64,000 nucleotides of DNA from Pithys albifrons albifrons (taxonomy: Eukaryota > Chordata > Aves > Passeriformes > Thamnophilidae). The notes beneath the pieces are model-generated. The model was not told the DNA's origin, did no database searches, and was given only the letters and a program-made list of their open reading frames with translations. The DNA is taken from NCBI RefSeq assembly GCF_047495875.1, contig NC_092464.1, positions 5,428,737-5,492,736 on the forward strand. The letters are read 5' to 3'. A program made the translations under genes and the position numbers. Positions 1-14,409 of this stretch are shown one piece after another; position 1 is the first letter of the stretch, and each line of letters starts with the position of its first letter.

Positions 1-2487
1 GGTCCAGTTCCCACATTCCCCAGGTGCCCAAAGCACCTGGCATGACCCTAAACTGGAGCCCTGATGCAGTGAGTACAGTGCCAGGAAAGGGAGGAGACAC
101 AGGCACCTTTTAACTCAGTCACCTCTTAAAAATAAAAAACCTCTGAGCTAGAAAGCCTGATGTGTCTTATTACAACATAAAGTACTGCAATTCAACCTGA
201 ATTCATTTTTCTTTAATAGCTCTCAGCACATAAAGAGCAAGTTAAGAACGATAAGGAAGTGAAGAGCAAAACCACAGCCTGAGAGTGAGGTATGAGGAAA
301 GCACAGCATGGGAGAGCTGAGCCATCAATGCCTGTGTGTGTGGGGATAGGGAGAGTCAGTCTGCTCACCCCAAAAAGCTTGGGCAGTTCTCTCCATTTCA
401 ACAACCCCCCAAAACACAATTAATTGGGTTAAATGCCCAGACCATGACTGTGCAAACAGGCCCCCTCCTCCTTCAGCAAACTGCTGCAGCTTCTGCCAGC
501 CCAGCCTGCTGTTGTCTTCTCCCAACACTCACCCTGTCAAGGCAGGACTATAAACAAGCATCTTTCTCCCAACTCCCACACCTCAGGTGACCTCTCTGCT
601 GTAGCAAAAGCCACACTCACTCCAGCAAAGTGCTAAAGACCTAAACCTAGAGTTATATGTACATACACTGAGCAGAATTAGATCAGTCTTCCTGGAGTTT
701 TTATCATCAGAAATACACATCCATGCACACAGCATTTCATAACCAAAATTCAGAACACCTGAATCATTTTAAAACAAAAAGGATAAAAGTTAAGCAACAA
801 ACAAGCTGGTGCTTTTTCTACAAACTTCTGTGGGTTTTTTTAATATTACTTTTACTGTTATGTTTAAACACTGCAATTTTTAACACCTATTGGTCTCTCC
901 ACTGTGTTGCATTGGAGACATGAATATCTTTTAAAGTGTTAAAGCACATGATGGTCCACAGCTGCATTTTGATCAACTACAAAGAGGTCTTGGAGCCTCG
1001 AGCAGAGGTGGCAGATGGAAATGGGCTGCCAGCTGAAGGAATAAAAAGACCCAGTGCCAAGGACTGAGGCTACCCCCAAGCTGGCACATGTAGAGATATT
1101 GTCTTGGACCTGCAACAGCACTGGGATCCCACAGCTGCACAGGGCTGGTCCAAGCACTGCATGACACAACCAAAGTGCTCTGGCAGAGGTGCAGCCCCCG
1201 TAGACACCAGAAGTCCCTACTTCCCGTCTTGTGGTCTTCAGACAAGGTCATGCAACTTCCCTAGAACGTGTCTAGGAGTGAACGGTCCTATGCTGAACTT
1301 GGAGACCCTGAGCAGACTATGAACAGGATCCTAGGAAGAAAGGCAGACCTGGAACAGACTGTTGGGCATCACTTTATCCAACACATCACCACTGCAGTTC
1401 ATCAGAAGGGAATCAGTGACATAACTGCATATTCCATGCACTTAAATGCTCCCTTATCCCAGTGCATAGAGGAAAGAAACACACACAGAAGGAAGAGAGG
1501 GAGAAATGAAACTAATGAACCCTAAAAATTCAGGCCAAATTTCTGTGTGTCAGCAAAGCTGTTGCAATGATTCCTCAGATAACAAGCACCACTTATGGAG
1601 ATACACATCACTTCAACCACCTTATCATGACAGTCAAGCCATAGACCAGACTCAGGACCACCATATGACCCTCTCTGGATGCAGCCTGGCAGACCTAACT
1701 GGTCCCTGCACAGGGGTGGATACTGTTAGTGATGAGCTGTAGCAGCAATGACATCTGGGGGAGGGGACACACACAGCACCTTCCACCCACACACAAGTGC
1801 AAGTAGAACTGCAAACCTGCACGAGACTCCTACTGATTCAGCTCACATTCACAAAAAACAGACATAGTGCCTTGCAAAAGGGGGTTCTCTTCACTACAGA
1901 ATTCCCATAATTAGTGCTGCTCTAGTGCTTCCATACGATGTTCACAGCTGGCTGAAGGCACCTCGAGCAGGTTCTATCAAACACCCCCTGTACAACAAAT
2001 CATCAAGTTGACCATCTTCTGAGAACTAGACTGGAGCCAGCAGCTCCTTCCCTGCTGGTGCTCAGAGTGAGTCTGTACTTTCCTTCTCAAAAAAAATCCC
2101 ATGTTGCATTGGCAAAGGAGTGACTTTTGCCTTCAAAGTGAAAATGTTTCTGAAAAATTTTGGGGTTTTTCAACAGGGATTTTGAACTGAAATTTGTCAT
2201 CTTCATATTGGAGAAGCAGGTCTGGACTTTCTCTCCCCTTCCTTTTTTTTATTTTTTTTAAACTTAGCTTTAAATTAGTTCTCTCCCCACAAAACCTCTC
2301 TTCTAGGTAACAGAGAAAGGGCAAAAAGAGCAGAGACATAAAGCCAGGATGGGGTAAATAACACTCTTTCTCCTTTTTCCATGGGAGATGACAAACAGTT
2401 AAGGTGTGGTAGTGGCTTCACATTTTTAATTTTTTAAATTTGAACCACTATCAGACTCTGAATAACATTTCTACAAGGCTTTTTATA

Positions 2488-2752
2488 ACAACAGGATGAG
2501 GCGGAATGGCTTCAAACTGAGACAGGAAAGGTTTAGATTACAAATTAGGAAGAAATTCTTGACTTTAAGGGTGGGCAGGCCCTGGCACAGGTTGCCAGAG
2601 AAGCTGCAGATTCCCCATCCCTGGAAGTGTCCAAGGCCAGGTTGGATGGGGCTTGGAGCAACCTGGGATAGTGGAAGGTGACCCTGTCCATGCCATGGGG
2701 GTTGGAACAAGCTGATCTTTAATATCCCTTCCAACACCAACCATTTCTTGGG
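2488..2752 (+). mobile_element. CR1 LINE 3' fragment
   Basis: Sense-strand tail of a Chicken Repeat 1 element, 5'-truncated as is usual for CR1. It carries the familiar block order: the 'aggaagaaattctt' region, 'ggcacaggttgccagagaag', the 'ccctggaagtgt' block and the closing 'cccttccaacacc' block. No coding capacity remains. Confidence 0.9.
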
Positions 2753-5700
2753 TCACCAGGTCAGGAAACCATTTCGGGAGATAAATTTAGGCTCCTCTCT
2801 AATCTGCCTCTTCTGGTGAAGGAAAGAGGAGAGTCCAAGCTCAATTAGCTCCACGTGTTAACAGCACTGACACTCTTGTGAGGCAGAACCTGGCCTTGCC
2901 CTTCCATCTGCTGAGCTTTCTCTTCAGCACAATTAAAGAAAAGGAGCAGACACCCCAACAGCTGCTGGAACTGCTACTGCCTGGCAAAATGGGTTGCAAA
3001 CCACTTTGGAATTGGTTTTGTGGCCAATGTTCATACTGCAAAGAGCTTTTTCATACCATGCCATGCTCATAAACGCACAAAATGCTGGCTGAATCTCAAA
3101 GCCAGCAGTGCTGCTGTCACTAAGGCACATGTCTCCTCATGGTGCTTTCGCAGGGATGGGAAGACACCAGGGAATCCCTCCCGCTGTGTCCCACCTGTGA
3201 GACAGGTGACAGGAACAGAAGACAGACATCCTCCTGTAAGGCAGGATTTTGCAAAAGCCATGTGGTAAATTTGATGGCCAATGCATGAAAAGCTGAAGGG
3301 GGGCTGGGGCTCTCAAACTTATCACCTGCTCATGAGAGACAACAGCACTGCTCTGATTATTCATGTGCTAAAACTGAGCAAATCCAGCCAAGTGGTCCTA
3401 ATTTCTGACATAATTAATTCTCTTTACGAGAAAGTTCTTATCTATAGAGATAAGAACAAAATCACGAAGTACCTCCAGAACTACAAATAATTCCCACCTT
3501 TAAAAAGTTTCCCTTGGCACCACAGAGCATCTGGTACACAACTATTCCAGCAGAGGAGGAGGATGGTTCAAGTAAGTCCAAGTCACTGATTAGAAAACCA
3601 ATATAGTCAGGCTCTAGTTGGAACAGAAAATTCCTTGGGAGAAGAGCTACAGGGAACGAAGATGCTCTGCACAGAAACAGAAGGCAGTGGTGGAAAGAGG
3701 CTCGAGCTAGAACGTGAACCACCAGCTCACACTGACACTAAGAAGAGAATTTGTCCAGTTTTGGCACTATTAAAATGCAAAAAAAAAAAAATTAGAAAAC
3801 AATCCAGCCAGACCATCTTAGCAATGTCTGCCTCTCTTGCCATGCTTGGTAGTCCCAACCAAAATTAACAGGCTGCAGAAAACAATTTGCTTCAGGGGAA
3901 TTCAGTTCTTACCCATTTTTCCATCTACATCAGGCCTCCATTCCACTGGTCCCAGACACTTGTACTTTATCCTCCACTCTCAAGCATCCACCCTGCAACA
4001 AACATACACGGAGGTTACACATTAATTTTGACATGTCAATGGTGTCACTGTACAGAACTTTTCACAAAGCCTTTCCCAGTCCTCACCTGGGCTGGAAAAA
4101 GGAGGAGAACCATTTAGTTAGGAATTGAAACCAGAAGTCTCTTCTCCTCTGTGCACCCCAAAGGTAACACACTACAAACCTGGTACCTTAATGGTTTTAA
4201 AATCTTGCAGTAAACAACTTATATTTGTGCCATAGGCCTCCTTTCCTTAAGACCAGAACATTTTTAATACATTATATTTTAATTTTACTAAAGCAGTACC
4301 ATCTTTAACACAGTACATTCTGCAGCATCCCCATGGGATAACACCTGGGGAATAGACTGACAGCAGGACATGACAAGATAGTCCCAGAGACAGCCTGAAT
4401 CAAAGCAAAAATCTAAATTTAGGCCTTCCAAATACCAGTCAAGGTTCTCCATGCCCAGACCAGCTCTGCTCAGACTGCATAGGACAAAAGCTGAGTATAG
4501 GCAGCCCTCAGCAGCAGTGGATGCCCTGTACATCCTCATGGCAGGCATGTCACTGGGAGTCTTTCCAGAGTTCCTCCCTTTTGTCTGTCCAACACCAATG
4601 CAGGAAGGGGTTCAGCCACCTGCCACACTGCATTTAGTCAAACCTCTGCACCCAGAAAGGCTTGGGAGGTCTTTTGGTCACCACAAAAATAAAGGAGACA
4701 TGAGAATGCTGGAGCCAGTCCTGCTCCCTAGTGAAAAAAAAAAAAACAATTTAGACTGAATGAAAGCAAAACCCATGTAAAGGTGGATAACTTTTGAAGA
4801 ACACTGTGATAGAAAACATTCTCAAAATCCACTTTAACTGCCTGTTAAGTCCTCAGATTTCTTGGTCATAAACCTGTGTGATAGCAGAAGAAAAATGGTG
4901 AGGGATCTCAGGTACTTCATCAGACTTACAGAGAGAATAAGACACTCCTGTCCTGCAGTCACTGCAGGTTGTCCCAAAGTCAGTGAGAGCCACGTGCTCC
5001 AAGACACCAACAGAGACTCTGGAGTGTTAGGTGTGATATGTTGGTCAGAAACGGCAGGAAAAGGCACTTTGAAAATTTCCCAGTTTGGCCAAATCAATTC
5101 AAACACAATAACAAATCTGAAGTGAACCAGGAACCATCACAAGCATGGATTAAAACAGTTTTCTGCAGCCCTGGCGCCTCGGGGCTGGCAAGCAGGAGGA
5201 TATTTATGCAGCCTATTTGGAGAGGGACGAGCAGGAAGGGAAAGCGATAAGAACGCAGCAGAGGCGGAGATGTCCCTGTGCCCCGATTGCGTTGTTCCTC
5301 CTGCTGCTGCAGCTTCCTCTCAGGACAGACCCTGCAGCCCAACCCACAGCCACAGGGGACTCTGCTCCATCCATCTGCCTCACGAAGTAACTAAAAGGCT
5401 TGAAAGGTTAAATATCCCATCTTGAGAAGGAACTGGTCAGCCCACGAAATGCTGATTCAAGAGAAAGCAGAAAACCAGCAAGAAAGCAGAGTAAAAATTC
5501 CATCTGATGGTAACAAGAGCAGGAAACAGCCCAAATCTTCACTCTTGCTTTCAAAATTGATGTGACACTTCCAGCAATTAAGCTTTGTGCAGAGTTTGCA
5601 CTGAGAGCCACAGGCAGAGAGCAGATTAGCTGTAAATTCCTGGGATAGCCCACGTTAACTCTCCTATCAGTGCAACAGATTTTTCTAATGGCCTTCTGGA

Positions 5701-7949
5701 GACCTTCCAGACCTTTCCAATACATATCTAGTCACAAAAACATGCCCCTACAGGAAATGTGCAAGCGAACCCTGGAAAAAACAGGTGACCTTTCCATCAG
5801 CAGAGCCCTGTCCTGTGCTGTTCTCCAACACCTCTGCCACAGCAAACCCCTGAGACCCCATGCCCAGCTCTGGTGAGCAAACCAGCCTCTGCACACAGGG
5901 CAGGAAATCTCCATGGATACCCAAGAGAGAAATAAGGTTTTCTGTTTTAGCAGATCTCTTCATTCCTCAGGACGGTCAGCCTTCAAATTGGACTGCAAAC
6001 ACTGCTGATTTCCGTGGCTTCCCAAAAATACATACCAGCAGCTTCCTGTTACAGAAGGACAAATTCCTGTTTCTAGTACAAATTCTGTCCTTTTATTATC
6101 TCCCTTTAAAAACAGTGGGGGAAAGGAATAAGAGGGAGTAAAAAAGGAAAAATCCTTCTCCTACTCCAATGCAGTTCCAAGCAACTCCCTCCTTCTCCTC
6201 CCACTAATCTACCTGACCAGAGCCCTCAGGTGTTGGCAATTTGTGACACAAACCAGTGAGCAGCTGAAACTGGGTTCCCACGTGGCCCTGCACCTCTCCC
6301 ACAGCCCACAGACCTGCTGTAAATCTACTCCAAATCTCCACTGTCAATCTCCCTGGCAGGCACCTGCCTGGGTCAGCAGGTCCTACACAAATGCCTCCTA
6401 CCAAGGAATGGGATTGCCCAGCAAGGTCTTGGCTCCCAGGGATGTTGGGGCAATGTACTCACTGTATTTCAGGTTTGAGTTGTGCACTCAAGAGATTTGT
6501 CTGCTCAGAAAACTGCTGGAAGTTACTTAACCTGCAGGAATCCCAGTGTAGATGCTCCCATCTAAAAGCAGCCTTGGTTTGTCTGAGCTGAACTGCATTC
6601 TGGAGACAGAGTAGCCCAACTTCATCATGGCCACATGAGTGCAGGGTATGAGTATCTACATGAGAGCTGTATGTAAGGTTATTAACTCACTGTGACAATT
6701 ATTCCCAGTTCTCCCCATACTCCTGGCTGGGAAGGGATTAAACAAGACAGTTTAAAGGAGACAGCAGCAACGGTCTGTTCAGCCCTGACATGCCTGTAAG
6801 ACATGGAGTCATACAGGTCTCCTGCCTCTGTGTATCTAAGTTGCAGAAAGCAAAGCAGAGGAAGAGAGGATAGAGAAGTGTGACTTTTTTTCCCCCTGGA
6901 TCTAAGGGAAGACAAAAAAGTGACTAGAATATTTACTGGGAGAAAGGATGCAGGATGGGGGTTAGGAAAGTGCTGGAGCCACCTGCAGTGTGCTGTTGAT
7001 TTGAAACAGGATTTACAGTATCACCTGCCCCCAAAAAGGCTCTTTTTATCCCACAGAGGCTCAGCATCCAACATAAAACATGGATGCTAAGTCAGGATGT
7101 CTTGCCACCACTGCAGCACAAGCAAGTGGCATCTGCCTCTGGCATTTATCCTCCCCAGGCTTCCAGGGAAAGCAGCACCTACTTACTGCTGTCTGAGCAC
7201 CACTTAACACTTTGGTTTAAAGGTGTAGGGACACACCACTGTAAAAAAAATAATAATAAGCCACAGTTGCCCCTGAAATAGGGCTCAGCTGGAAAGCTAC
7301 TGAAACTAGCATTGCTAAAATTGGGACTTTCCTTGTTTTTTCAAGCAGCAGGGAACATGTTGGGCTCAGAGAGTTTAACAAGCAAGAGTCAAGCGGAAAA
7401 AATCTCTCCTTTTTAAGAGTTGACCACATTAACTTTCAGCAAGTTTCCGGGAGTCCTGCCAGAGCGCTGGAGTTTTGTATACTACGGAACTGTTAAAAAT
7501 ATTATTGTAAATGTTATTTTCAAAAAGCTTCAGAGGCCAGGGCTGGGGTAGTGTTAAAAACAACAGCAAAGCAAATGAGATTGTTCTAATGGTGAGAATA
7601 CAAATGTGTGTGTGCTGATAGCTCAGTCAGCCTGCAGGCTTGGCAAAGAGGGATTCAAATGCAAAGGGAGAGTGGTTGGAATATTACAGGTTTTCACTAA
7701 TCATCCCAAACTCATTGTTATATAGTTTTCTCTAGACACTACAGAATATTTGACCTGCTGTAAGTAGAACTGTCCTGGAAATTGGATTCATATTTTGGGG
7801 ATACACAAAAGAACAGCTAAATTTTGGTGGCACTTCAGACATAAGACCCTGGTCTCGTGGCATCTTCCACTCAGGTTTTCCAAAGGGACAGGCAAAAAGC
7901 AGACATTTAAGTCCATACATTTTTGTGCATGTGGCACTTATGGACATGT

Positions 7950-8032
7950 TTTAGTGGTGGATTTGGCAGTGCTGGGTTAATGGTTGGACTTGATGATATT
8001 AAAGGTCTTCTGCAGATTTTGTGATTCAACTG
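7950..8032 (+). mobile_element. CR1 extreme 3' end
   Basis: Short sense-strand CR1 tail: 'gggttaatggttggacttga' followed by the 'ttaaaggtct' block and a degenerate 'tttgtgattc' end. Only about 80 bp remain, so subfamily cannot be called. Confidence 0.75.
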
Positions 8033-8645
8033 TTAATGAGCATACAACTGGTGTGTGTCCATGCCAGGTCTGCAGCTGTATCTCTCAAGAGGGCTCAAGG
8101 AACAAAGTTCATGAGCCAAGATGAGGAGGAAAAGCCTTTCCTGAGCATGCACTGATCAGGCTGCTAAGAAAGAAGTGACACACATAGACCAGCACAGCTT
8201 ATGGAAGGAGCCAGCCAGTGCCCTGGGAACTACAGCCCATGGAACCCAACAAGCAGCTCTGTATGAATACACACCAGTTGAGGTTTCTTCTCTCCATTTT
8301 TGTGTGTGACACTGCTTAAGAATCTTTGTCACAACATATGCTGCTGTTAGGAGAGATCTGTGCTTCAGAGTCATCGTGCATGATGGAGGATACCTTTAGT
8401 TACTGATCCAGCCAGTGCAGCTGTGCTCAACAAGTGCTTCTGGAGAAAAACCTCCTGAGCCGTCCTGTTCATTTCAGCACAATGTGTTTGTAGAATAAGA
8501 GCTTTAAAAGCTGATTCGCTCCTGTTAACTTCCGTCACAGCCTTTGAAAACAGCCATTGAGATCTTAAACCCTCTCTTTTCTCAACAGTTCCTCTTCCCA
8601 CAAATGACTCTGGAAATTCAATGTTCCAGACAGCACACTCCAATA

Positions 8646-8965
8646 AGATGTTTTGGGTTGAAAGGAACCTTAAAGCTCATCTCATTCCAGCCCCTTGCCA
8701 TGGGCAGAGACACCTTCCACTACGCCAGGTTGCTCAGAGCCCCATTCAACCCGACCCTGGACACTTCCAGGGATGGGGCAGCCACAGCTTCTCTGGGCAA
8801 CCTGTGCCAGGGTCTCATCACCCTCACAGGGAAGAATTTCTTCCTCATATGTAATTTCATTCTCTCCTCCTTCAGTATAAGGCCATTCCTCCTTGTCCTG
8901 TCACTCTATGCTCTTGTAAAAAGTCCTTTCTCAGCCCTCTTGTAGCACCTTTAGGTGCTGGTATT
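8646..8965 (-). mobile_element. CR1 LINE 3' fragment
   Basis: Antisense CR1 copy, fairly well preserved. Reading the plus strand it begins with the complement of the 3' tail ('gggttgaaaggaacc'), passes the 'acttccagggatggggcagc' and 'gggaagaatttcttcct' blocks, and ends in the 'cttgtagcacctttaggtgc' block. The 133-residue plus-strand open frame here is only a frame through this repeat. Confidence 0.9.
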
Positions 8966-9180
8966 TTTCTCAGTTAGTTCCTTTTCTTACTTTACAGTAA
9001 TACTCCTTCTACCAAAGTCAGTGAAGTAATCAGTAATTTATACTGGCATATAAAATAGCTTTGATTTTTCAATCAGATCTCAAACTTCTGGAAATCAAAG
9101 AAGCAAATCAAAGTGATTAGAAAGGACTGTTCCATCAGCAAAGGTCAAACAACACAGCCCTATTAGGTCTAAATTAATCT

Positions 9181-9220
9181 ATTTTACATATATAAATACA
9201 TATAAAATATACATATATAT
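9181..9220. repeat. AT-rich simple repeat
   Basis: Imperfect alternating TA/ACATATA run of about 40 bp. No gene or promoter context is visible. Confidence 0.6.
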
Positions 9221-10927
9221 GAGACAAGTCAAGCAAAGCAAATTTCCAGAGAAATTTCCCCACTTGTTTGGTTTTTTACTTGCATCAAGGTCTGCACAGC
9301 ACAGGACTGTGTCTCTGCTGAATGTTCCACTTGCACTTATTACAGAGGATCCCCCAGCTCCAGCAACTTGTGGTGCCAAACCAATTTGCAGACACCCTGA
9401 TTACACCCCAAAGTCCACCTCAGTCCCACCTTATACTTCTGCCTAAAAGCAAGTTTTTAAACCAGGCACTGAAGTGACAAACTTTAAAGTATCCTCATCT
9501 CCTGCAACCCTGTACATTCATCTCCTCGGATGAAGCTGAACCAGGATTATTTTAAACACACAGCCCTGCCTGTGAGGATGAAGGTCTGTAGCTACAGGAG
9601 AGCATGTTCTGCATAATTTCCTTTTGTTCCAGGGCAAAGTCTTGTCCTCAGTGCACTTATGAATCAGAGGGAAACTCTAATGCCAGTTACACCAACACAA
9701 ATCCTCTGATTGAAATGAACATTCCCCTCTAAGAGAACACAGCAAAGGGAAAAGTGTATTTCTATGTCTAATATAAGAGCCAATGCAGAAGAATGTTATA
9801 ATTTCTTCCTCTTGTGGTATTTCATGGGGTTATTTTTGTCTTTCACCTGAAATGACTGAAGACTTTGTGGGAGGAAAATTAAAACAAAACAGTGTATTTG
9901 GAAAAGTGATGCTTCAGGCCACTTTCTTCTATGTCCCTGGGGGGACAAAAACAAAAAAGAAACCCAAAGAAAACAGAAGAAGAAAGAGGAGAAACCAAAA
10001 GGGAGGAATAGATAGCAAAATCTTCAGATGAAATAAGCCCTCAGAAAAGTGTTTGTCTGAGAGCAAAATCTCTCCTGGTGAAAGGAAACTGGGAGGAAAG
10101 CATCTGCACAGCACCCATCTGATCCCTGGTATCAGAAATTAAGAGTCTCCATGAATGAAGCTTTACACCCAAGAGCTGCAAAGCCAACGTTGTGCAGTGG
10201 AGAACAGTCTGAGAGCCAGAATCTGCACCAGGGACTGGGATGGCCATTTCTCCATGAGGATAATGGCAGGGGAAAACCAACCCTGTTTCTGCAGTTTTAG
10301 CCTCTATGAGAATCAAATGCATTGCAAACTCTGTGGCTGGTCCAACACACTCCAACAGGGAGTTTAATGCTAAGGGACCAAGCTTTGGAGCAGGAAGGAG
10401 GGATGTCCATCCCATGCCCTGGGTGGGCAGCGTGACATCATGGCAGAATTAGGGCTTTGAAGCCACTGTGCCACCTTCCACACTAGCCCCATCTTCTCGC
10501 TGACCCATTTTCTCTCCCTTCCAACACCCTGCTGGCAGCACACAGGGTAACACCTGTACCTCCTGTGTGCCCACAGCCTTTGTGTGGCAGAACTCCCTCG
10601 GCTGGCTGGGATCGATGTCCCTCTCACACCATCCCCCCGCATCCCTCTCTAACGAGTGCAGCCTCACCCCCCGCAGCCTGTCTAGATTTGATTGATCACA
10701 ACGAGACTTTCCAATCGACTGTGAAGCCAGGGCTGAGGAATAATTGACCACTTTCTGCTCTCTCAGCAGCTACTTGGCTATTTTGCTCCTTCATCGTGGG
10801 CAAGAAGCATGACATCCACACCACAGAGGGGGACCAGGAGTGGAGGACTGGCCCCCCAGAGCCACTGCAGAATTTGACAGGTCCTTTCCTTGCTCATGCC
10901 ACTTCTTCGATCAACTCTGGCTTGAGA

Positions 10928-11222
10928 TCATAAAATCATAGAATCGATTGGGTTGGAAAAGGCCTCTGAGAGATCAAATCCAACCCTTGGTCCAACTCCA
11001 GTCCCTTTACCAGATCGTGGCACTCAGTGCCACGCCCAAGCTCAGTTTAAAAACCTCCAGGAATGGGGAATCCACCCCCTCTCTGGGCAGTCCATTCCAA
11101 TGTCTGATTACTCTCTCTGGAAAGAATTTTTTTTTTATTTCCAACTTAAATTTCCCCTGGCACAGCTTAAGCCCATGCCCCCTTGTCCTATTGCTGACTG
11201 CCTGGAATGAGACAAGAGGGAG
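10928..11222 (-). mobile_element. CR1 LINE 3' fragment
   Basis: Antisense CR1 copy beginning at the 'tcatagaatcgattgggttg' tail and ending in the 'gcccccttgtcctattgctg' block. It closely resembles the copy at 12,063-12,430, sharing the 'ccctttaccagat' and 'ccactctcagtgcca'-type region, so both probably belong to one young subfamily. Confidence 0.9.
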
Positions 11223-12062
11223 AAAACAGAGCACAGCGAGTGCTTAGTGGCAAGAGAAGATTAAGATATGCTGTGGGTTTGGGCAGAAGGACCACGTTTC
11301 TCCATAGCCCCAGGACTCTGCTGTCTCCACAAGCTGCTGGCTCCTCCATGCTCTCAGTGGGCTGGTGATGGGGTTATGAAACAAACACGTGGGGCAGATT
11401 TCACAGAGGTTTTGTTCTCCTTGTCCTCTTGACTTGTGGTATCACATGAACTCAAGTTGCCTTCATGATAAAAAATGAGCCATCAACAGTGCTGGAGCCA
11501 GACTGGGCAGCACACAGGCACACACTCACACAGGTCTGCAGAGCACACGTATTGCCCTGAGCTCAAAGTGCTCAGGACCTCCCAGGTCTGCCCTGTCCCT
11601 CCTGCCAGCCCTTCCCCATCCAACCTTCACACAGCTGTGGCTCAGCAGAGCCCATGCACAGCCTGTTGCTTGCTCCAAAGCACACAAAGCAGGTTCTTCT
11701 GGAGAAGGAATGTTGAGTTGCCCAAGCCATGCCAGCCACAGCCATCACCTAACAGTGACCTGCTGCCCCGGTGCAAGGCAGCAGGTCACGGCTCTGCACA
11801 GACACCACTTCATTCCCCAAGCCTGGGGGAGGGAAGAAAAGATGTTGATACTAAGGAAAAGGCAGATCTTGTCTCTAAACTCAGCTGAGGGCATTGCAGA
11901 GCTTGGGATCGAGAGCATGACAGCTCACCAAGGCAAAGAGCAGCCTGCAAGGGAGGCAGAGTGATGAGTAATTTCCTCTCCTATGGTGTCCAGCCTGGTG
12001 TAGTGCAATGGAAAGCTACAGGCAGCAGAAAGCTGTGGGCCTTTTGTCCATCTTGGAGAAAG

Positions 12063-12430
12063 TCACAGAATCATAGAATGGATTGGTTTGGAAAAGATCT
12101 CCGAGATCATCAAGTCCAACCCTTGGTCCAACTCCAGTCCCTTTACCAGATTATGGCACTCAGTGCCACGGCCAAGCTCAGTTTAAAAACCTCCAGGGAT
12201 GGGGAAACCACCCCCTCTCTGGGCAGGCCATTCCAATGTCTGATCACTCTCTCTGGAAAGAATTTTTTTCTGATCTCCAACTTAACTTTCCCCTGGCAGA
12301 GCTTGAGCCCGTGCCCTCTTGTCCTATTGCTGACTGCCTGGGAGAAGAGACCAACCCCCACCTGGCTAGAACTTCCCTTCAGATAGTGAAGTCTGACCTG
12401 AAGACTTTCAGAAGAGAGAAGTCCATCACC
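12063..12430 (-). mobile_element. CR1 LINE 3' fragment
   Basis: Antisense CR1 copy, longer than its neighbour at 10,928-11,222 and of the same subfamily by eye. It continues past 'cttgtcctattgctgactgc' into the 'gggagaagagaccaaccccc' block, where CR1 3'UTR and the end of its second reading frame normally lie. The right border is approximate. Confidence 0.88.
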
Positions 12431-12599
12431 CTTGAGGCTGTGGACCAACCCTGCACCATTAAGGCAGCCACACAACACCCTGAACTGGCAGAGCAGCTGC
12501 TCAGCTGCTCCAAAATCAGGTCACTTATTAGGCACAGTGGGGAAACAGTCAACCACTTTTAGAAGAAAGCTCTGGAGAAATACAGTTTAGCTCAATATT

Positions 12600-12850
12600 G
12601 ATTCCCACGGCTCCGTTACAGACAGACAGAATTAATTTCCAGCATGGAAAGAAACATATGCCTGCACATCAAAACAAAATACAGAAGCCTTTCCAATCCT
12701 CCGGCTGCATTTCAATGGAAACCAGAAGGCTGTCACGATGGAAAGATTTCAGTTTTCTAATTAATCCTGCCTGCTGAGAGTTTAATGCCACTAATTGATG
12801 AGGAGAGGCGGTGTCCAGACAGCACTTGCAATTCCTTTTTACATCTTTAG
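12600..12850. promoter_or_regulatory. Possible conserved noncoding element
   Basis: AT-rich but complex sequence with no repeat signature and no open frame. It contains homeodomain-type cores ('ctaattaatcc' near 12,758 and 'actaattgatg' near 12,790). Assignment as regulatory is a guess from texture; conservation cannot be tested here. Confidence 0.25.
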
Positions 12851-14409
12851 ACCAAATTTTCTCTATATTAAATATAATAATAAGGCAGACTTGCTCCCTG
12901 CACACACTATGCCCTGCTCCAACTCCCTCCTCCCTAGAAGATGTCTGGTTGAAGGAAAGGAGGCAAAGCCCATGTCAGAGCTCTTTACAAGTGCTGGAAG
13001 TTTTCCTGGAAAACATCATCTGTGATAGTGTCACTTCCACAGAACATGCCAAGAGAAAGACCATTGGTGCCAGGGACACTGCCTGTGCCATGAAACACCC
13101 AGCCCCTACCCTCCATGGATCTGGGAGATTGCTTCTCCCAATCCAACAGAGCAATCACTCAGCCAAGAGATGTCCCATAACACCTCCTGAAAAAACACAC
13201 AAAATGTACTGTAGTGTCAGGAAATGGATCATCAGCCCCCACAGCAGAGCCCCAGGCTCAACACAATGACACCACCAGCAAAAAAGGTCTTTCTGGAGCA
13301 GACCAGGCTTGATTGGTCACCTGCACCACAGAATGGTTCTGGTCTTTAATCCTAAATATTGATCTCACATGACCAGGGGACACCTTTGGAGACAGCAAAG
13401 AGATTCTAAGTGCAAAAGCTAACACAGACTCAATATGAGAAGGCAGTTCAGCACATGCCTGGATAGGAAATTTCTGCTCCCAACTTCTACCTGTGTTGAG
13501 CGCAGGCTCCACCTCTTCCCTGAATTAATTATGGACAGAATTTGTCCCTTTATACTCAACATTCAGCAAGTTCAGTCTAGGAGGTGGTAAGTGCTCTGAG
13601 CTGCAAATCAAACTGGGAAATGTGAAATAAAAACCAATCCACACTCACAAGGCTGTGCTATGGTTACTAAGCAGCAATAAACGAAGCAATGTTGATGGTC
13701 CCCAAGCTCTGGCCTGAAACTCCAGCCCTGCTCTGTTTGTCATAGCAATAGCATTTCCACCTGCACCTTTCTGACGTCCTCTGGGAGCCTTCACACACCC
13801 TTGTCATAGCTCATGGCCAACAGAGCCCAGGCCAGCTGTGCAGATGTGCAGCTGGCTGACCTCTCCTTACGAAAAGGCTTCTATTATTTTTTCCCCTATT
13901 ATTAGTTTTCAAGCCACCTACTCCATCATAAATATAAAGTAAAATTAGCCTATTCCTAGAATGCTAAAAAAAGACGAGCTGATGTCTGCACAAACTGAAT
14001 CCCAGCAAGTCAACGGGAAGGTTCCAAGCATGCAAAGAATGTTAAATCCAGAGCTTTTGGCCCTTTTCCTACAAAACTACTGCTGCAAACACCTTGTGCA
14101 TGTGCAGGTTGAGTCATGAGCATGCAGAGTCTCTCACCAGCCCAACCTGCCTGCTGCTCCTTCCATGGCACCCTAAGCAAACTACTGTCTGCCCACCAGC
14201 CTATTAATAAACACAAACCAGGGAGAAAAGCTGCACACCCCAGCAGGGACATGGATGAGATGATCTAATAGGACCTTTTCCATCTCTTCACTTTTACGCT
14301 TAGTCACATGACAAATATCTCCCATGTTGTAAAGAAACATGCTGGCTTTGCTTGCCTGCTTATGATGGGAGAGTGTTGCCCTCTGAAGACATTTCATTTT
14401 CCAACTGTT

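Noticed and set aside
8544..8945. 133-residue plus-strand frame, and similar frames at 11,961-12,562
   Set aside because: They lie within antisense CR1 3' fragments, which are noncoding in this orientation.
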